From assembly GCA_947627355.1 (NCBI GenBank), contig CANQVX010000002.1:1-64000 (forward strand): a DNA stretch of 64,000 nucleotides. The letters run 5' to 3'. How positions within the stretch are numbered: position 1 is the stretch's first letter; each line of letters begins with the position of its first letter. Below the pieces are notes generated by a model. The model had not been told where the DNA came from. It did no database searches and was given only the letters and a program-made list of their open reading frames with translations. This stretch comes from an uncultured Bacilli bacterium (GTDB lineage Bacteria > Bacillota_I > Bacilli_A > RFN20 > CAG-631). The position numbers were made by a program, and so were the translations under genes. This document shows positions 40,642 to 50,632 of the stretch, piece by piece.

Positions 40642-41559
40642 TTAGTTATCAAAATGTAATAAGTCATTGCTAAACATGATATGTTTATCAAGATCTTGAT
40701 ATGCTAATTTGCTAAATTTTCTAAGTTTAGGATAACCTGATATTTCAAATAAGCCTCGAGGGCCATATAAATCCTTGTTGTTAACTTTATTACTACTAGC
40801 CACATAAACGCTTGAAAGAGATGCTTTGTTAGCATTATGAGTAAAGATTTTCAAAAATAAGTTACCTAGTTTGGAAAACCATCTAGAAACTCCACCTTTA
40901 TTAGGATCTAGTAAGTTGGTTGAACTAATACCAGGATGACTTGCAACTACTTTTAGGTTATCTATTTCTTTATTTGCTAGATATATCATATATCTAGATA
41001 TGGCTAGTTTTGAATTGGCATAGATTTTCATGGTCTTATAATTATTCTTTAAAAAGAAATCATTATAATCAATCTTAGCCCATTTACTAGCAATAGAAGT
41101 AGTAAACACTATTCTAGATTCTTTATCTTTATTTCTATAAGGGAGTATCTTGTTAGTTAGATAATAAGCTCCTAGATAATTAGTAGTCATAACAAGTTCA
41201 TAACCATCATTAGTATAGGTTTGTTTTAGATGATAAACACCAGCATTGTTAATAAGAACATCAAAACTTTGATATTTGCTAACATATTCATTTATAAAGT
41301 TATCAATGCTAGATAACGATGAAACATCTAATAATAGGATATCTAAACAAGCATTAGGTAAGATTTCTAATATTTTGTTTTTAGCATCTAGGGCTTTATT
41401 TAAATTTCTACAAGCCATGATAATAGTGGCATTTTTATAAGCTAGATTTAAACAAGTATAAAAGCCGATTCCTGAATTACAACCAGTAATAATAATCTTT
41501 TTACCGGTCAAATCTGGAATATTTTTATCTAACCATTTCTTATATTTTAGCTTTATCAT
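40642..41559 (-). CDS. Short-chain dehydrogenase/reductase
   Basis: KKIIITGCNSGIGFYTCLNLA; VLINNAGVY; YANSKLAISRY. Confidence 0.95.
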   Translation of the reverse strand: MIKLKYKKWLDKNIPDLTGKKIIITGCNSGIGFYTCLNLAYKNATIIMACRNLNKALDAKNKILEILPNACLDILLLDVSSLSSIDNFINEYVSKYQSFDVLINNAGVYHLKQTYTNDGYELVMTTNYLGAYYLTNKILPYRNKDKESRIVFTTSIASKWAKIDYNDFFLKNNYKTMKIYANSKLAISRYMIYLANKEIDNLKVVASHPGISSTNLLDPNKGGVSRWFSKLGNLFLKIFTHNANKASLSSVYVASSNKVNNKDLYGPRGLFEISGYPKLRKFSKLAYQDLDKHIMFSNDLLHFDN

Positions 41560-41667
41560 TTAGATTTCTCCTATGCTTATCAATATTATAAATAAAAAAA
41601 GCATAAATTTCATTAAATATTTATATTAATGGTTAAGATAAAATTTGATTGATTAAGTTTGAAATTC

Positions 41668-41821
41668 ATAATTTTAGGCGTAAAAAAACCGAGATAATCA
41701 ACCTCGATTTTTTTATAATTCCGAAAAAATAAGGTTCTATCGTAATAGACCCTATGCAAAAACGCCGAAGCATTTTTTTCTGCTAAGTTTAGATTATCAC
41801 AAGAAATTGCGCGTGTCAAAT
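41668..41821 (-). ncRNA. Candidate structured RNA unit, copy 1 (distal), downstream of abiF-like gene
   Basis: Minus strand: TTGACA (41819-41814) N17 TAATCT (41796-41791) with TGn extended -10; TCTAT-TACG-ATAGA hairpin; terminator CGAG...CTCGGTTTTTTT; near-identical to copy 2. Confidence 0.72.
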
Positions 41822-41878
41822 TATTTTTTTTAAATTTTTATTGAGTAACGTGATAAAATTAATAAAACAAAGAAAAAA

Positions 41879-42032
41879 ATAATTTTAGGCGTAAAAAAAC
41901 CGAGACGCGCGACCTCGATTTTTTAATAATTCTTAAAAACTAGAACTCTATCGTAATAGATTCCTCACAAAAACGCCGAAGCATTTTTTCCTCTAAAATT
42001 AGAATATCACAAGAAAGTGCTTGTGTCAATTT
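41879..42032 (-). ncRNA. Candidate structured RNA unit, copy 2 (proximal), promoter abutting abiF-like stop codon
   Basis: Minus strand: TTGACA (42029-42024) N17 TATTCT (42006-42001) with TGn; same hairpin and CGAGGTCGCGCGTCTCGGTTTTTTT terminator. Confidence 0.75.
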
Positions 42033-43017
42033 AACATTTAAAGTTGTTGGATATGATTTTATAAAAATAGTTATATACAGATTTTAATTGTTCATTATTC
42101 ACATAATAATTTTTGTGTAGAATAAACCTACCATAAAACAATTTGTTGATTTCTTCACACACATATTGTTTAATACCATCACTAGTTACGATTTCGTTAA
42201 ATAAATATAGAGTATATGTTATTTGTCTAATGCTTGAATTGCAAAGCTTATTATGTCTTATATCCTTGCTTATTCCACAATTTCTTAGATATTTAATTAC
42301 AGATCTATCCGGGATGCTATTATTATCTTTTACGAAAAGATTAGATAATATACAAACATTATGAGCAACGGCGTTTCGTAATTTTCTTGCTTCATTTAAT
42401 GCGAAAAAATATTTTTTTTCATTTAAAGCGTAGTAATCAGTAAAAAATTTAAAAAACTTAATTAATTCGCCAAAAGAAACAATTTTTAGAAATTCCCATA
42501 ATGGAAGGTTTTCTATTTTCTTATCCTCTTGCAAATTATATTTTAAAAATGTTGCTTTATAATATTCACTAGTCTTTTTTGACATAATACTGTTGTGTAT
42601 GAGTTTTGGATGTTGCGGATCATTATAATCTTCATCAAGAAAAAGATTTACGATGTTATAGCCATCCTCTCCAGGAATAGATTCAACAAGTTTTGATATT
42701 TTAAGTTTTAAATAATGTTCGATGCTGGTAGTCATATTAAAAAGCAAAAGCCTTAATCTATAATCAATAATTGCTAAATCAATTAGATAAGCGAAGTCCA
42801 AATCGATATATTTGCCTTTTAGTTCACCACATTGATAAACAGGAAAATTATTTTTATATGATGTCACGTTTTCATAACTATTATTATCTGACAAATATTT
42901 CATGGCATCGGCCACACTATAAAATTCAAACTTAATATTCTTTTCAATTAAATGTTGAATCATTTCGGGTATAGTTAACATTTTCTCTAATGTATTTACT
43001 GTTTGATTTGCGTTCAT
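42031..43017 (-). CDS. AbiF/AbiD (Abi_2) family protein with HEPN Rx4H motif
   Basis: RLRLLLFNMTTSIEHYLKLKI; EARKLRNAVAHN (R-NAVA-H at 42361-42378); RBS AAAGGAGGTGAAAAAATG supports start at 43017. Confidence 0.85.
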   Translation of the reverse strand: MNANQTVNTLEKMLTIPEMIQHLIEKNIKFEFYSVADAMKYLSDNNSYENVTSYKNNFPVYQCGELKGKYIDLDFAYLIDLAIIDYRLRLLLFNMTTSIEHYLKLKISKLVESIPGEDGYNIVNLFLDEDYNDPQHPKLIHNSIMSKKTSEYYKATFLKYNLQEDKKIENLPLWEFLKIVSFGELIKFFKFFTDYYALNEKKYFFALNEARKLRNAVAHNVCILSNLFVKDNNSIPDRSVIKYLRNCGISKDIRHNKLCNSSIRQITYTLYLFNEIVTSDGIKQYVCEEINKLFYGRFILHKNYYVNNEQLKSVYNYFYKIISNNFKC

Positions 43018-43271
43018 TTTTTCACCTCCTTTTTTAGTTAAATTATATAACATAATTAAGTCAAAAAACAAACAAAAAGATGTTTAAAATTTGTCGGTAA
43101 AAACGGGAAAAATTATGAAATTTTGCTAAAAAATTTATAAGAAAAAATTGACAAAAATTTGATACAAATTTGATATGTTTTTTTGCTTGTATTTAACATT
43201 TTTATTAAATATTTAATGTTAATTTAAAGTGTCTATGTTATACTTTTTAACTAGATAGGACGGATAATAAA

Positions 43272-44294
43272 ATGAAAAACAAAAAAATATGTTTAACATT
43301 ACTTGCTAGTATTTGTATGTGTGCTGGTTGTAATGAATCATCTTCTAAAACTAAACCAAACACTGATGGAAAGACTTTAACTGATTTTATTGATGTAACT
43401 AAGATTGATATTGAAGTTGATGAAACGTTTGATTTAAATCCATATTTTTTAAATCCTGATGCTCCATTTAGTTTTCAAATCATTAATGAAAAAACAGCAA
43501 GTCTAAATGATAAAGTTATCACAGGTGTTAAGAAAGGTAGCACTGAGTTATATATCTATTATGGTGATTCATATCAAAAGATACCTGTTAATGTTTTTGA
43601 TAAGAAGGCTTTAAAGATGTCGTTTGATTTTTCTAAGGGTAGATTATATAACAAGAAAGTCTTAATCTTTGGTGATAGTGTTAGTTATGGAGCAGGCTTA
43701 AAAGCAGGAGAGTCTAAATGGTGGGAAATCTTACAATCTAATTTAGGATTCAATGCTACTAACTATGCTGTTAGCGGTACTACTATGACCTATATGTATG
43801 CTGGTAGTAACATTGAAAAAGAATATAGATCAAGTGGTCGTATGTTTAATGGTGTTGGTTTTATATTATCTAATATAAATCAAGTTAAAACTGCTGATTA
43901 TATCTTTATTTTCTATGGTCATAATGATTTATATTTCCAACCACCTATTGGCGATAGTAATGAAGCACCTAAAACTTTAGATGAATGTACCTCATTCAAA
44001 GCTTCTTATGCTTATGGTATCAACACAATTCAAGAAAATAATCCAAAGGCAAGAATTATACTAATCACACCTAACTATAGTATTTATACACCTAATCCAA
44101 ATTACAATATTCATTTGGGTTATGCTGATTATAATGAAGCTATTTTAGATTTAGCAGAATATTATAGGTTGAAAACTTATTATATTTGGGAGTTAACTAA
44201 AGAAGCTCATGAAAAACAAAGTATTCTTGCTGATAATGTGCATATGAATGCTAGAGGTCATCAAATTCTAGCAGATTATATACTAAACTCATAA
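43272..44294 (+). CDS. SGNH/GDSL hydrolase lipoprotein
   Basis: LLASICMCAGCN lipobox; KVLIFGDSVSYGAGL; YGHNDLYF; DNVHMNARGHQILADYI. Confidence 0.9.
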   Translation: MKNKKICLTLLASICMCAGCNESSSKTKPNTDGKTLTDFIDVTKIDIEVDETFDLNPYFLNPDAPFSFQIINEKTASLNDKVITGVKKGSTELYIYYGDSYQKIPVNVFDKKALKMSFDFSKGRLYNKKVLIFGDSVSYGAGLKAGESKWWEILQSNLGFNATNYAVSGTTMTYMYAGSNIEKEYRSSGRMFNGVGFILSNINQVKTADYIFIFYGHNDLYFQPPIGDSNEAPKTLDECTSFKASYAYGINTIQENNPKARIILITPNYSIYTPNPNYNIHLGYADYNEAILDLAEYYRLKTYYIWELTKEAHEKQSILADNVHMNARGHQILADYILNS

Positions 44295-44301
44295 TTGTTA
44301 C

Positions 44302-44330
44302 AATGGTCCACTAAGTGGGCCATTTTTTAA
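44302..44330 (+). terminator. Terminator
   Basis: ATGGTCCActaaGTGGGCCATTTTTT. Confidence 0.88.
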
Positions 44331-44385
44331 ATAATTAATGCTAAAAATAATTATAAATGTTACAATGACTATGCAAGGGGTTGGT

Positions 44386-45600
44386 ATGATGGATAAAGAA
44401 ATTAGTAATCTAATAGCTTTAGAAACCAAAAGACAAAACGAAGGTATCGAACTGATAGCATCAGAAAATTATACAAGTAAAGATATTAGAGATGCTTGTG
44501 GTTCAATCTTAACTAATAAATATGCTGAAGGATATCCAAGTAAAAGATATTATGGTGGTTGTGAATATATCGATGCTGTTGAACAATTAGCTATCGATAG
44601 ATTATGTAAACTATTCAATGCTAAATATGCTAATGTTCAACCTCATAGTGGATCACAAGCTAATGCTGCAGCATATAGAGCATTACTTCCTAATGGAGGA
44701 AAAATACTAAGCCTAGTTTTAAATGACGGAGGTCATTTAACTCATGGTAGTCCAGTTAGTTTTTCATCTCATTTATATCAATTTGTTCATTATCCATTAA
44801 ATAAAGATGGTAAGTTAGATTATGATAAGATACTAGAAATAGCAAAAATTGAAAAACCAGATGTAATTCTTGCTGGTTATAGTGCTTATCCATATGCTAT
44901 AGATTTTTCTAAGTTTAGAAAGATTTGTGATGAAGTTAATTGTTATCTAATGGTTGATATGGCTCATATTGCTGGACTTATAGCGGCTGGATTACATCAA
45001 AATCCAGTTGATTATGCTGATATAGTTACCTCAACAACTCATAAGACTCTTAGAGGTCCTAGAGGTGGTATCATACTAACTAATAGCGAAACCTTGATAA
45101 AAAAGATTAACAGTGCTATCTTTCCATATTATCAAGGTGGACCACTTGAACATATCATAGCTGGTAAAGCAATCTGCTTTAAAGAAGCTAGTAGTGATAT
45201 GTTTAAAGAATATGCAAGACAAGTAATAGAAAACACTAAAGCGTGTCGTGATGAATTATATCGTTTAGGTGCTATTGTTAGTGATACAAATAATCATCTA
45301 TTCTTACTAAATACCCTAGATAGTTATAATCTAACAGGTTTAGAAGCTCAAATACTACTAGAAAAAGCAAACATTACAACTAATAAGAATATGATACCTA
45401 ATGATATCTTGACACCAAATAAAACAAGTGGTCTTAGAATTGGTTTTGCTGCTATTACAACCAGGGGTTGTAATAAAAACGAAGCTATTCTAATAGCTAA
45501 TCTAATTCATAATATATTATCAAATAAGTTATCAATAGAAGATGCTAGAAAACAAGTTTCTATGCTAACTAATAACTGGAAGAAGATAGAAGAAATATAA
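44386..45600 (+). CDS. glyA: Serine hydroxymethyltransferase
   Basis: GIELIASENYTS; NKYAEGYPSKRYYGGCEYID; TTHKTLRGPRGG. Confidence 0.97.
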   Translation: MMDKEISNLIALETKRQNEGIELIASENYTSKDIRDACGSILTNKYAEGYPSKRYYGGCEYIDAVEQLAIDRLCKLFNAKYANVQPHSGSQANAAAYRALLPNGGKILSLVLNDGGHLTHGSPVSFSSHLYQFVHYPLNKDGKLDYDKILEIAKIEKPDVILAGYSAYPYAIDFSKFRKICDEVNCYLMVDMAHIAGLIAAGLHQNPVDYADIVTSTTHKTLRGPRGGIILTNSETLIKKINSAIFPYYQGGPLEHIIAGKAICFKEASSDMFKEYARQVIENTKACRDELYRLGAIVSDTNNHLFLLNTLDSYNLTGLEAQILLEKANITTNKNMIPNDILTPNKTSGLRIGFAAITTRGCNKNEAILIANLIHNILSNKLSIEDARKQVSMLTNNWKKIEEI

Positions 45601-45929
45601 TAAAATTATCGATAGAAACGGATAAAATTGTTAAAAGGAAGATGTAAAAGTCTTCTTTTTTCATAATTGCATCAAATAAGTGTCATATTTAAATCAATAA
45701 AAGCATAAATTAGTCTTATGCTTATTATAAAAACACGATAAAAACGATAAAATTGATAAAAATATATTTATCTTAAATTTCTCTATTTTTATTGATTCTA
45801 TCGACAAATTTTATGTTTTTGTTATTTCTATTACCTATATTTGGAAATTCATGTACAAAAATCTCGTTGAATTTTTAACTATAATCATTTAAAATGATTA
45901 TAATTAAATTTGTGAAAGGAACCCATTAC

Positions 45930-46649
45930 ATGCGTCATCAAGGAAAAATAACATTTATTTTGACTCTTATGCTTATTTCCCTCATTAGTGTGGGTTTTTC
46001 ATCATGGAAACTTTCTGATGAAGGAACAATTTATGGCAACATAAAAGCAGATAATGTTATCAATGCTGGCGAATATATTAAATATAATGCTGATCAAAGT
46101 AATTTAAATTCGAAATTCGTTTATTCTGAAGATGGATTTGTTGTAATCAATCCAGCTTATACTTCTTCAAATTACGAAGGAATAGAACCATATTTAACCT
46201 CTTATGATGTTTCTTTTGATGTTGTATACGACCTTGATTTCCAAACACTTGTTGGTTATTTAACTGCTGGCAATCATATAACTACAGTTAAAGAAGCAAT
46301 CGTAACATTTACATTAGCTTATTCTAATAAAGTTGACGAAAACGTTATTAGTTTGTTCAAAGGTGAAGCAAACTGCAGTGATGCTCTTAAAGAACTTTCT
46401 ACAGGCTCGGTTAATGCTTATTCTCAAATATCACCAGATAAAAGTGCTCGCTATTTTAAACGCTCAATATCATTTTCAAAAGAAAACAAAAAACAAGAAT
46501 TGCTTGCAACAAAGCAACGATTTCAAATTACATATACAATTAGCGTTAGTGACAATCATCAAAATGCTGAATATTTTAAAGCCAACATTTATCCATCATT
46601 AAGCAAAATCGAATTCGAAATGCAAACCGAATTAACGGTTGTATATTGA
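45930..46649 (+). CDS. Secreted protein with SipW/CalY-like signal (TasA/camelysin-like)
   Basis: MRHQGKITFILTLMLISLISVGFSSWKLSDEGTI N-term shared with next gene. Confidence 0.5.
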   Translation: MRHQGKITFILTLMLISLISVGFSSWKLSDEGTIYGNIKADNVINAGEYIKYNADQSNLNSKFVYSEDGFVVINPAYTSSNYEGIEPYLTSYDVSFDVVYDLDFQTLVGYLTAGNHITTVKEAIVTFTLAYSNKVDENVISLFKGEANCSDALKELSTGSVNAYSQISPDKSARYFKRSISFSKENKKQELLATKQRFQITYTISVSDNHQNAEYFKANIYPSLSKIEFEMQTELTVVY

Positions 46650-46660
46650 GGTAAAATAAT

Positions 46661-49621
46661 ATGAAAACGAAGAAAAATTTTAAATTTCATTATTTCTTTT
46701 TGATATTAATTTTAGCCTCTGTGTTTATTTCAGTTGGCTCTGCCACCTGGAAACTTTTTGGTCGCGACACAATTGGCACTCCAAAATATGATGAAGGAAA
46801 CAAACTTGCTAAATACTTTGATGAGTCTTATAGTGTTGTGTATAATGGCGAAACACAATCCACTATACCTTCATTCAAGGAAGGAAATCCCGGAGATAAA
46901 CAACTAACAGATTTCAATTATAAATTTACAAAATATCACACAACAACAACTGCAACACCAAAAGATGCTAACAAATATACTGTTGCTATAACTCCAAAAA
47001 ATAATTCAAGCACTCAACCTCTATATGTAACATTAACAATTGAAAAAAGAAAAGTAAAACTTAACAAGGATACGGTTGAAATTGATTATACAGGAACACA
47101 TCCAACAGTATCAACAATACTAAATAATCAATTTGTAGATGCTGAAACATATTCAGATGGTAAGAATGGTGTTTGTGTACCTGAATATACTACCGATTAT
47201 AGTATTAGCAATTTAACTAATGGGGTAGAACAACATAAAACCAACACAATTGATGTTGGTAGTACATATACCGGCACAATTAATCAAAATGCAAACTCTA
47301 ATTTTGAAATTCAAGGAACGAATTTTGTATTAAAATATAAAACCGTTCAATGGGATAGTGATAACAAATACTATACTATTGAAGATGCTTTAAATATTGC
47401 AACATCTGGCACATTAACAGTTAAAGCAAACACTTCGTTTGCTGGTGTTAGTGTTGCCAAAAAAGAATATGATGCAACAGGAGAAACAGCGACATATACA
47501 ATAAATCCCAACACGGAATTGTTGCTTCCATATGATGGAACAAATGGACATGCATATGATTCTAATCTTACAGCTTCATCATTTAATAATAACTTAAAAT
47601 TAGAATTAATAATAGCTCCTAACATAACTCTTAACAATAACAATGGAACGATAACTATTGGTGGAGTTACAACAGGAGCGCAAGGTGGATATTCTGGTGG
47701 AACCGCCGGAGATTATGCTCAAATAACAATGGATAGCAACTCTAAAATTATATCTACAGGAAATATTATTTCCTGGGGATTTATAGTTGAAAAAAACGCA
47801 AACAATGGTTCTCAAGTTGAAATAAAATCAGGGATGATAAAACTGCCATTTATAGTATATGAACATAGAGGAGGGACACAATTTGTTGATATGGTTGGTG
47901 GAGCTGGGAAAGCCGATAATCCAGAATTATATACATCACCATTTAATGTGTTTTACATGGAAAATGTTCGTGTTAAATTAATTGTTGACAGTGGTGCAAA
48001 CGTCGAGGGGCACGCAAATTTACACACATCTACGCCAAATCAAGATAACACCACAGACATAAATATAGTTGGAACAAGCGATAAAAGTTTGATTAATTTA
48101 TCTCCCGGAACAAAAATGGTTGTTAAATGTGTTAATGGTATTTCTGATTTGGAAATTATAGGAAGCGCTGTTGTAAATCATCTTTCTATTACATTATCGG
48201 TATTAAGTAAAACAGTAACTTTGACTACCGAACAGGTTCATTTTCCTATTTCGTATAGATACAACGTTACACTTAGTCCGTATGAAAATAGACCATCAGT
48301 AGTAACAGCAACAGCACAAAAACTAAAACTACTTCCTAGTTCAACGTTGACGGTTTCAAAAAACGTCACATTTGAAGTTGATGAACTTGTTGTTTACGAT
48401 AAAAGTTCTTTGAGTGATTTAGATGACCCAGGAATAATACCTTATCCAAAAAAAGACACAGACGCATATTTAATCGTAAATGGAACGATAACCGGAAATA
48501 GTATCGCCGGAAAAGTTCAAACTAGCGAAAAAGAAAGTGGGGCGGTTTTAAGAACCACAAAAGGAAACTCAATTACTACTCAAGAATTAAAAGTAAAAAA
48601 TACCTTAAGTTTAGTTGACACATTGCTTGGAAAAGGACACACTTCACAATATAAGGAAATAACTCAAGTATTAATTGGACCGATATATGATAGTGGAGTT
48701 GTTAGTAATTTATCCGTTGGAATGTATGTTTCAAAAGATGGCATGTGGGATACAGCAGATCAAACATTTAATGTAAGTTATAAGTACATGTTAAAGAGTG
48801 ATAACGGAGTAAACAAACTTATTGGACAAGATATTAATAACACAAACGTTACTCAATATAACTTGCAAGAAACTTATCCATTGAATAATCTTGAATTATC
48901 CGGATATACTTTCTTAGGATGGTATAGTGATGAAAAATGCGAAACTAAGATTGACCAATTAGTGGGTGCTCAATTCTATGGAGATATAACATTATATGGA
49001 TTATTTGAATTGAAGAAAGTAGATTCATTATACATTCAATATGAAATAACTAAAGAAGGTTATGACTCATCTAAATATAGTCCATTAACATTGTCTATTG
49101 ACAGTATCGATGCTTATAATCCATTTGAAGACAAATGGTTAACTCAAGACGACTATAACATTTATGTTGAGCAATATTTTGGTGGTTGGACAATTGTTGT
49201 TAGTGGGCAAGAAATTGGAACCTATTCGGATGTAGAAAGTTTGAGAACAGCACTTAAATCAGAACAAGTTCCTGGTGGTAGCGAAGTAACATTAAGAACT
49301 AAATATAGTCAAAAAATTAAACTCACTTTTACTGTTACTGCAACAAGCGAAAAGAAGATTGGTGGGGGTAGTGATAAGCACGCAAGTGCTGAAATAATTA
49401 TTGATAAATCGAAAGAAACCGAACAAAGAAAATCGCTGAGCGCAACAGGAAAAGGCGCGGGATTACTTGAATCTGTAGGAAAAGAAACTTTCAGCGAAGA
49501 AATGTGGCTTCGTCCTGGACAAACATATGATGTTACGATTACTGAAGGAAAAATATCGTCTGGAAGTCAATCAGGAACAGCCGAAAGCACAGACATCAAC
49601 ATAACTGTAAGCAATACATAA
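46661..49621 (+). CDS. Large secreted surface protein with MBG-like and InlB B-repeat-like domains
   Basis: N-term ILASVFISVGSATWKLFG; SVVYNGETQSTIPSF; LELSGYTFLGWYSDEKCETKI...YGDITLYGLFE. Confidence 0.7.
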   Translation: MKTKKNFKFHYFFLILILASVFISVGSATWKLFGRDTIGTPKYDEGNKLAKYFDESYSVVYNGETQSTIPSFKEGNPGDKQLTDFNYKFTKYHTTTTATPKDANKYTVAITPKNNSSTQPLYVTLTIEKRKVKLNKDTVEIDYTGTHPTVSTILNNQFVDAETYSDGKNGVCVPEYTTDYSISNLTNGVEQHKTNTIDVGSTYTGTINQNANSNFEIQGTNFVLKYKTVQWDSDNKYYTIEDALNIATSGTLTVKANTSFAGVSVAKKEYDATGETATYTINPNTELLLPYDGTNGHAYDSNLTASSFNNNLKLELIIAPNITLNNNNGTITIGGVTTGAQGGYSGGTAGDYAQITMDSNSKIISTGNIISWGFIVEKNANNGSQVEIKSGMIKLPFIVYEHRGGTQFVDMVGGAGKADNPELYTSPFNVFYMENVRVKLIVDSGANVEGHANLHTSTPNQDNTTDINIVGTSDKSLINLSPGTKMVVKCVNGISDLEIIGSAVVNHLSITLSVLSKTVTLTTEQVHFPISYRYNVTLSPYENRPSVVTATAQKLKLLPSSTLTVSKNVTFEVDELVVYDKSSLSDLDDPGIIPYPKKDTDAYLIVNGTITGNSIAGKVQTSEKESGAVLRTTKGNSITTQELKVKNTLSLVDTLLGKGHTSQYKEITQVLIGPIYDSGVVSNLSVGMYVSKDGMWDTADQTFNVSYKYMLKSDNGVNKLIGQDINNTNVTQYNLQETYPLNNLELSGYTFLGWYSDEKCETKIDQLVGAQFYGDITLYGLFELKKVDSLYIQYEITKEGYDSSKYSPLTLSIDSIDAYNPFEDKWLTQDDYNIYVEQYFGGWTIVVSGQEIGTYSDVESLRTALKSEQVPGGSEVTLRTKYSQKIKLTFTVTATSEKKIGGGSDKHASAEIIIDKSKETEQRKSLSATGKGAGLLESVGKETFSEEMWLRPGQTYDVTITEGKISSGSQSGTAESTDINITVSNT

Positions 49622-49650
49622 TTTATAAATAACATCAAAGGAGTGATTCA

Positions 49651-49920
49651 ATGCTATTTAAAGTACAAATACCAATTGATAAGATATTAATATTTGTTGC
49701 AGCAGTTGCTGTATTAGTAATCATATTAAAGCTTTGCAAAGCAAGTTTTAAATTGATTATTAAGATAGCAATTAATGCATTAATTGGTGGTATTGTTTTA
49801 TTTCTAATCAATTATATACCAAGTATAACTATTCCTATTACTTGGTGGTCAGTATTATTAGTAGGTATATTTGGTATACCTGCAGTAATGATATTAATAG
49901 TTGTATATTTAATAAAATAA
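49651..49920 (+). CDS. BofA-like (pro-sigmaK processing inhibitor family) membrane protein
   Basis: 89 aa, multiple TM; FKLIIKIAINALIGGIVLFLINYI. Confidence 0.6.
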   Translation: MLFKVQIPIDKILIFVAAVAVLVIILKLCKASFKLIIKIAINALIGGIVLFLINYIPSITIPITWWSVLLVGIFGIPAVMILIVVYLIK

Positions 49921-49933
49921 TATAAATATAATA

Positions 49934-49978
49934 AAAAGCACTTTTTAAAAAGAACAAATCTTATCAAAAGTGCTTTTT
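49934..49978 (+). terminator. Terminator
   Basis: AAAAGCACTTTT...AAAAGTGCTTTTTT. Confidence 0.8.
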
Positions 49979-50233
49979 TGATGGCTTATATAATTTTTGA
50001 AGTTAATTTTAGAATTCTTTTGTTTTGAAGTTTAAATTTTAATTAAGCTTTTTGTTGGTTGCATCACAAGTAAAAATAACGTTTTGCGTTCTTGCTTGAT
50101 TTTATTTTTGCTTTATTTTACTATAAAGTAAAAGTTAACAAAATAAATTGCGTTAATTTTTACATTAAGTTCTAACTAATTCTTTTTTGTTTTGCCTAGA
50201 TTTATAATTAAGGCGAAATGGAGATGGTTAGAA

Positions 50234-50632
50234 ATGAATTATTATAAAGTTCTTGCTAAATGTGGTCATGTTGGAAGAAACAAATATATTGAAAAATGGT
50301 TTTATATCAAAGCTAAATCTGGCAAAGAGGCGGCAAAAATAGTTCGTGACCTGCCTCGAGTAAAACATCATCACAAAGATGCAATCAAAGATGTAATAAA
50401 AATTAGTTTTGAAGAGTATATAAACGGAAAAAAACTAACGGATCAAGATTTCTTCTTTCACATTCACAACCAAAGAGAACAAAAAATATATAATTGTGTT
50501 GATGAAGAAGATATTAAAGAAGAACAAAGAAAAAGAAAATATAAGATAAAACGCCATAGACAATGGTTGAAAGCTGATGCGTTTATAAAAGAAAGCAATA
50601 AAGAACTTCAAGGAGGTAGATTCTATGATTGA
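50234..50632 (+). CDS. Hypothetical basic protein, first gene of HTH operon
   Basis: MNYYKVLAKCGHVGRNKYIEKWFYIKAKSGKEAAKIVRDLPRVKHHHKDAI; overlaps next CDS. Confidence 0.7.
   Translation: MNYYKVLAKCGHVGRNKYIEKWFYIKAKSGKEAAKIVRDLPRVKHHHKDAIKDVIKISFEEYINGKKLTDQDFFFHIHNQREQKIYNCVDEEDIKEEQRKRKYKIKRHRQWLKADAFIKESNKELQGGRFYD

Noticed and set aside
41613-41819. 68-aa minus ORF MTRAISCDNLNLAEKNAS... as a protein
   Set aside because: It begins upstream of the -10 of RNA unit copy 1, covers promoter and terminator, and its frame is not preserved in copy 2
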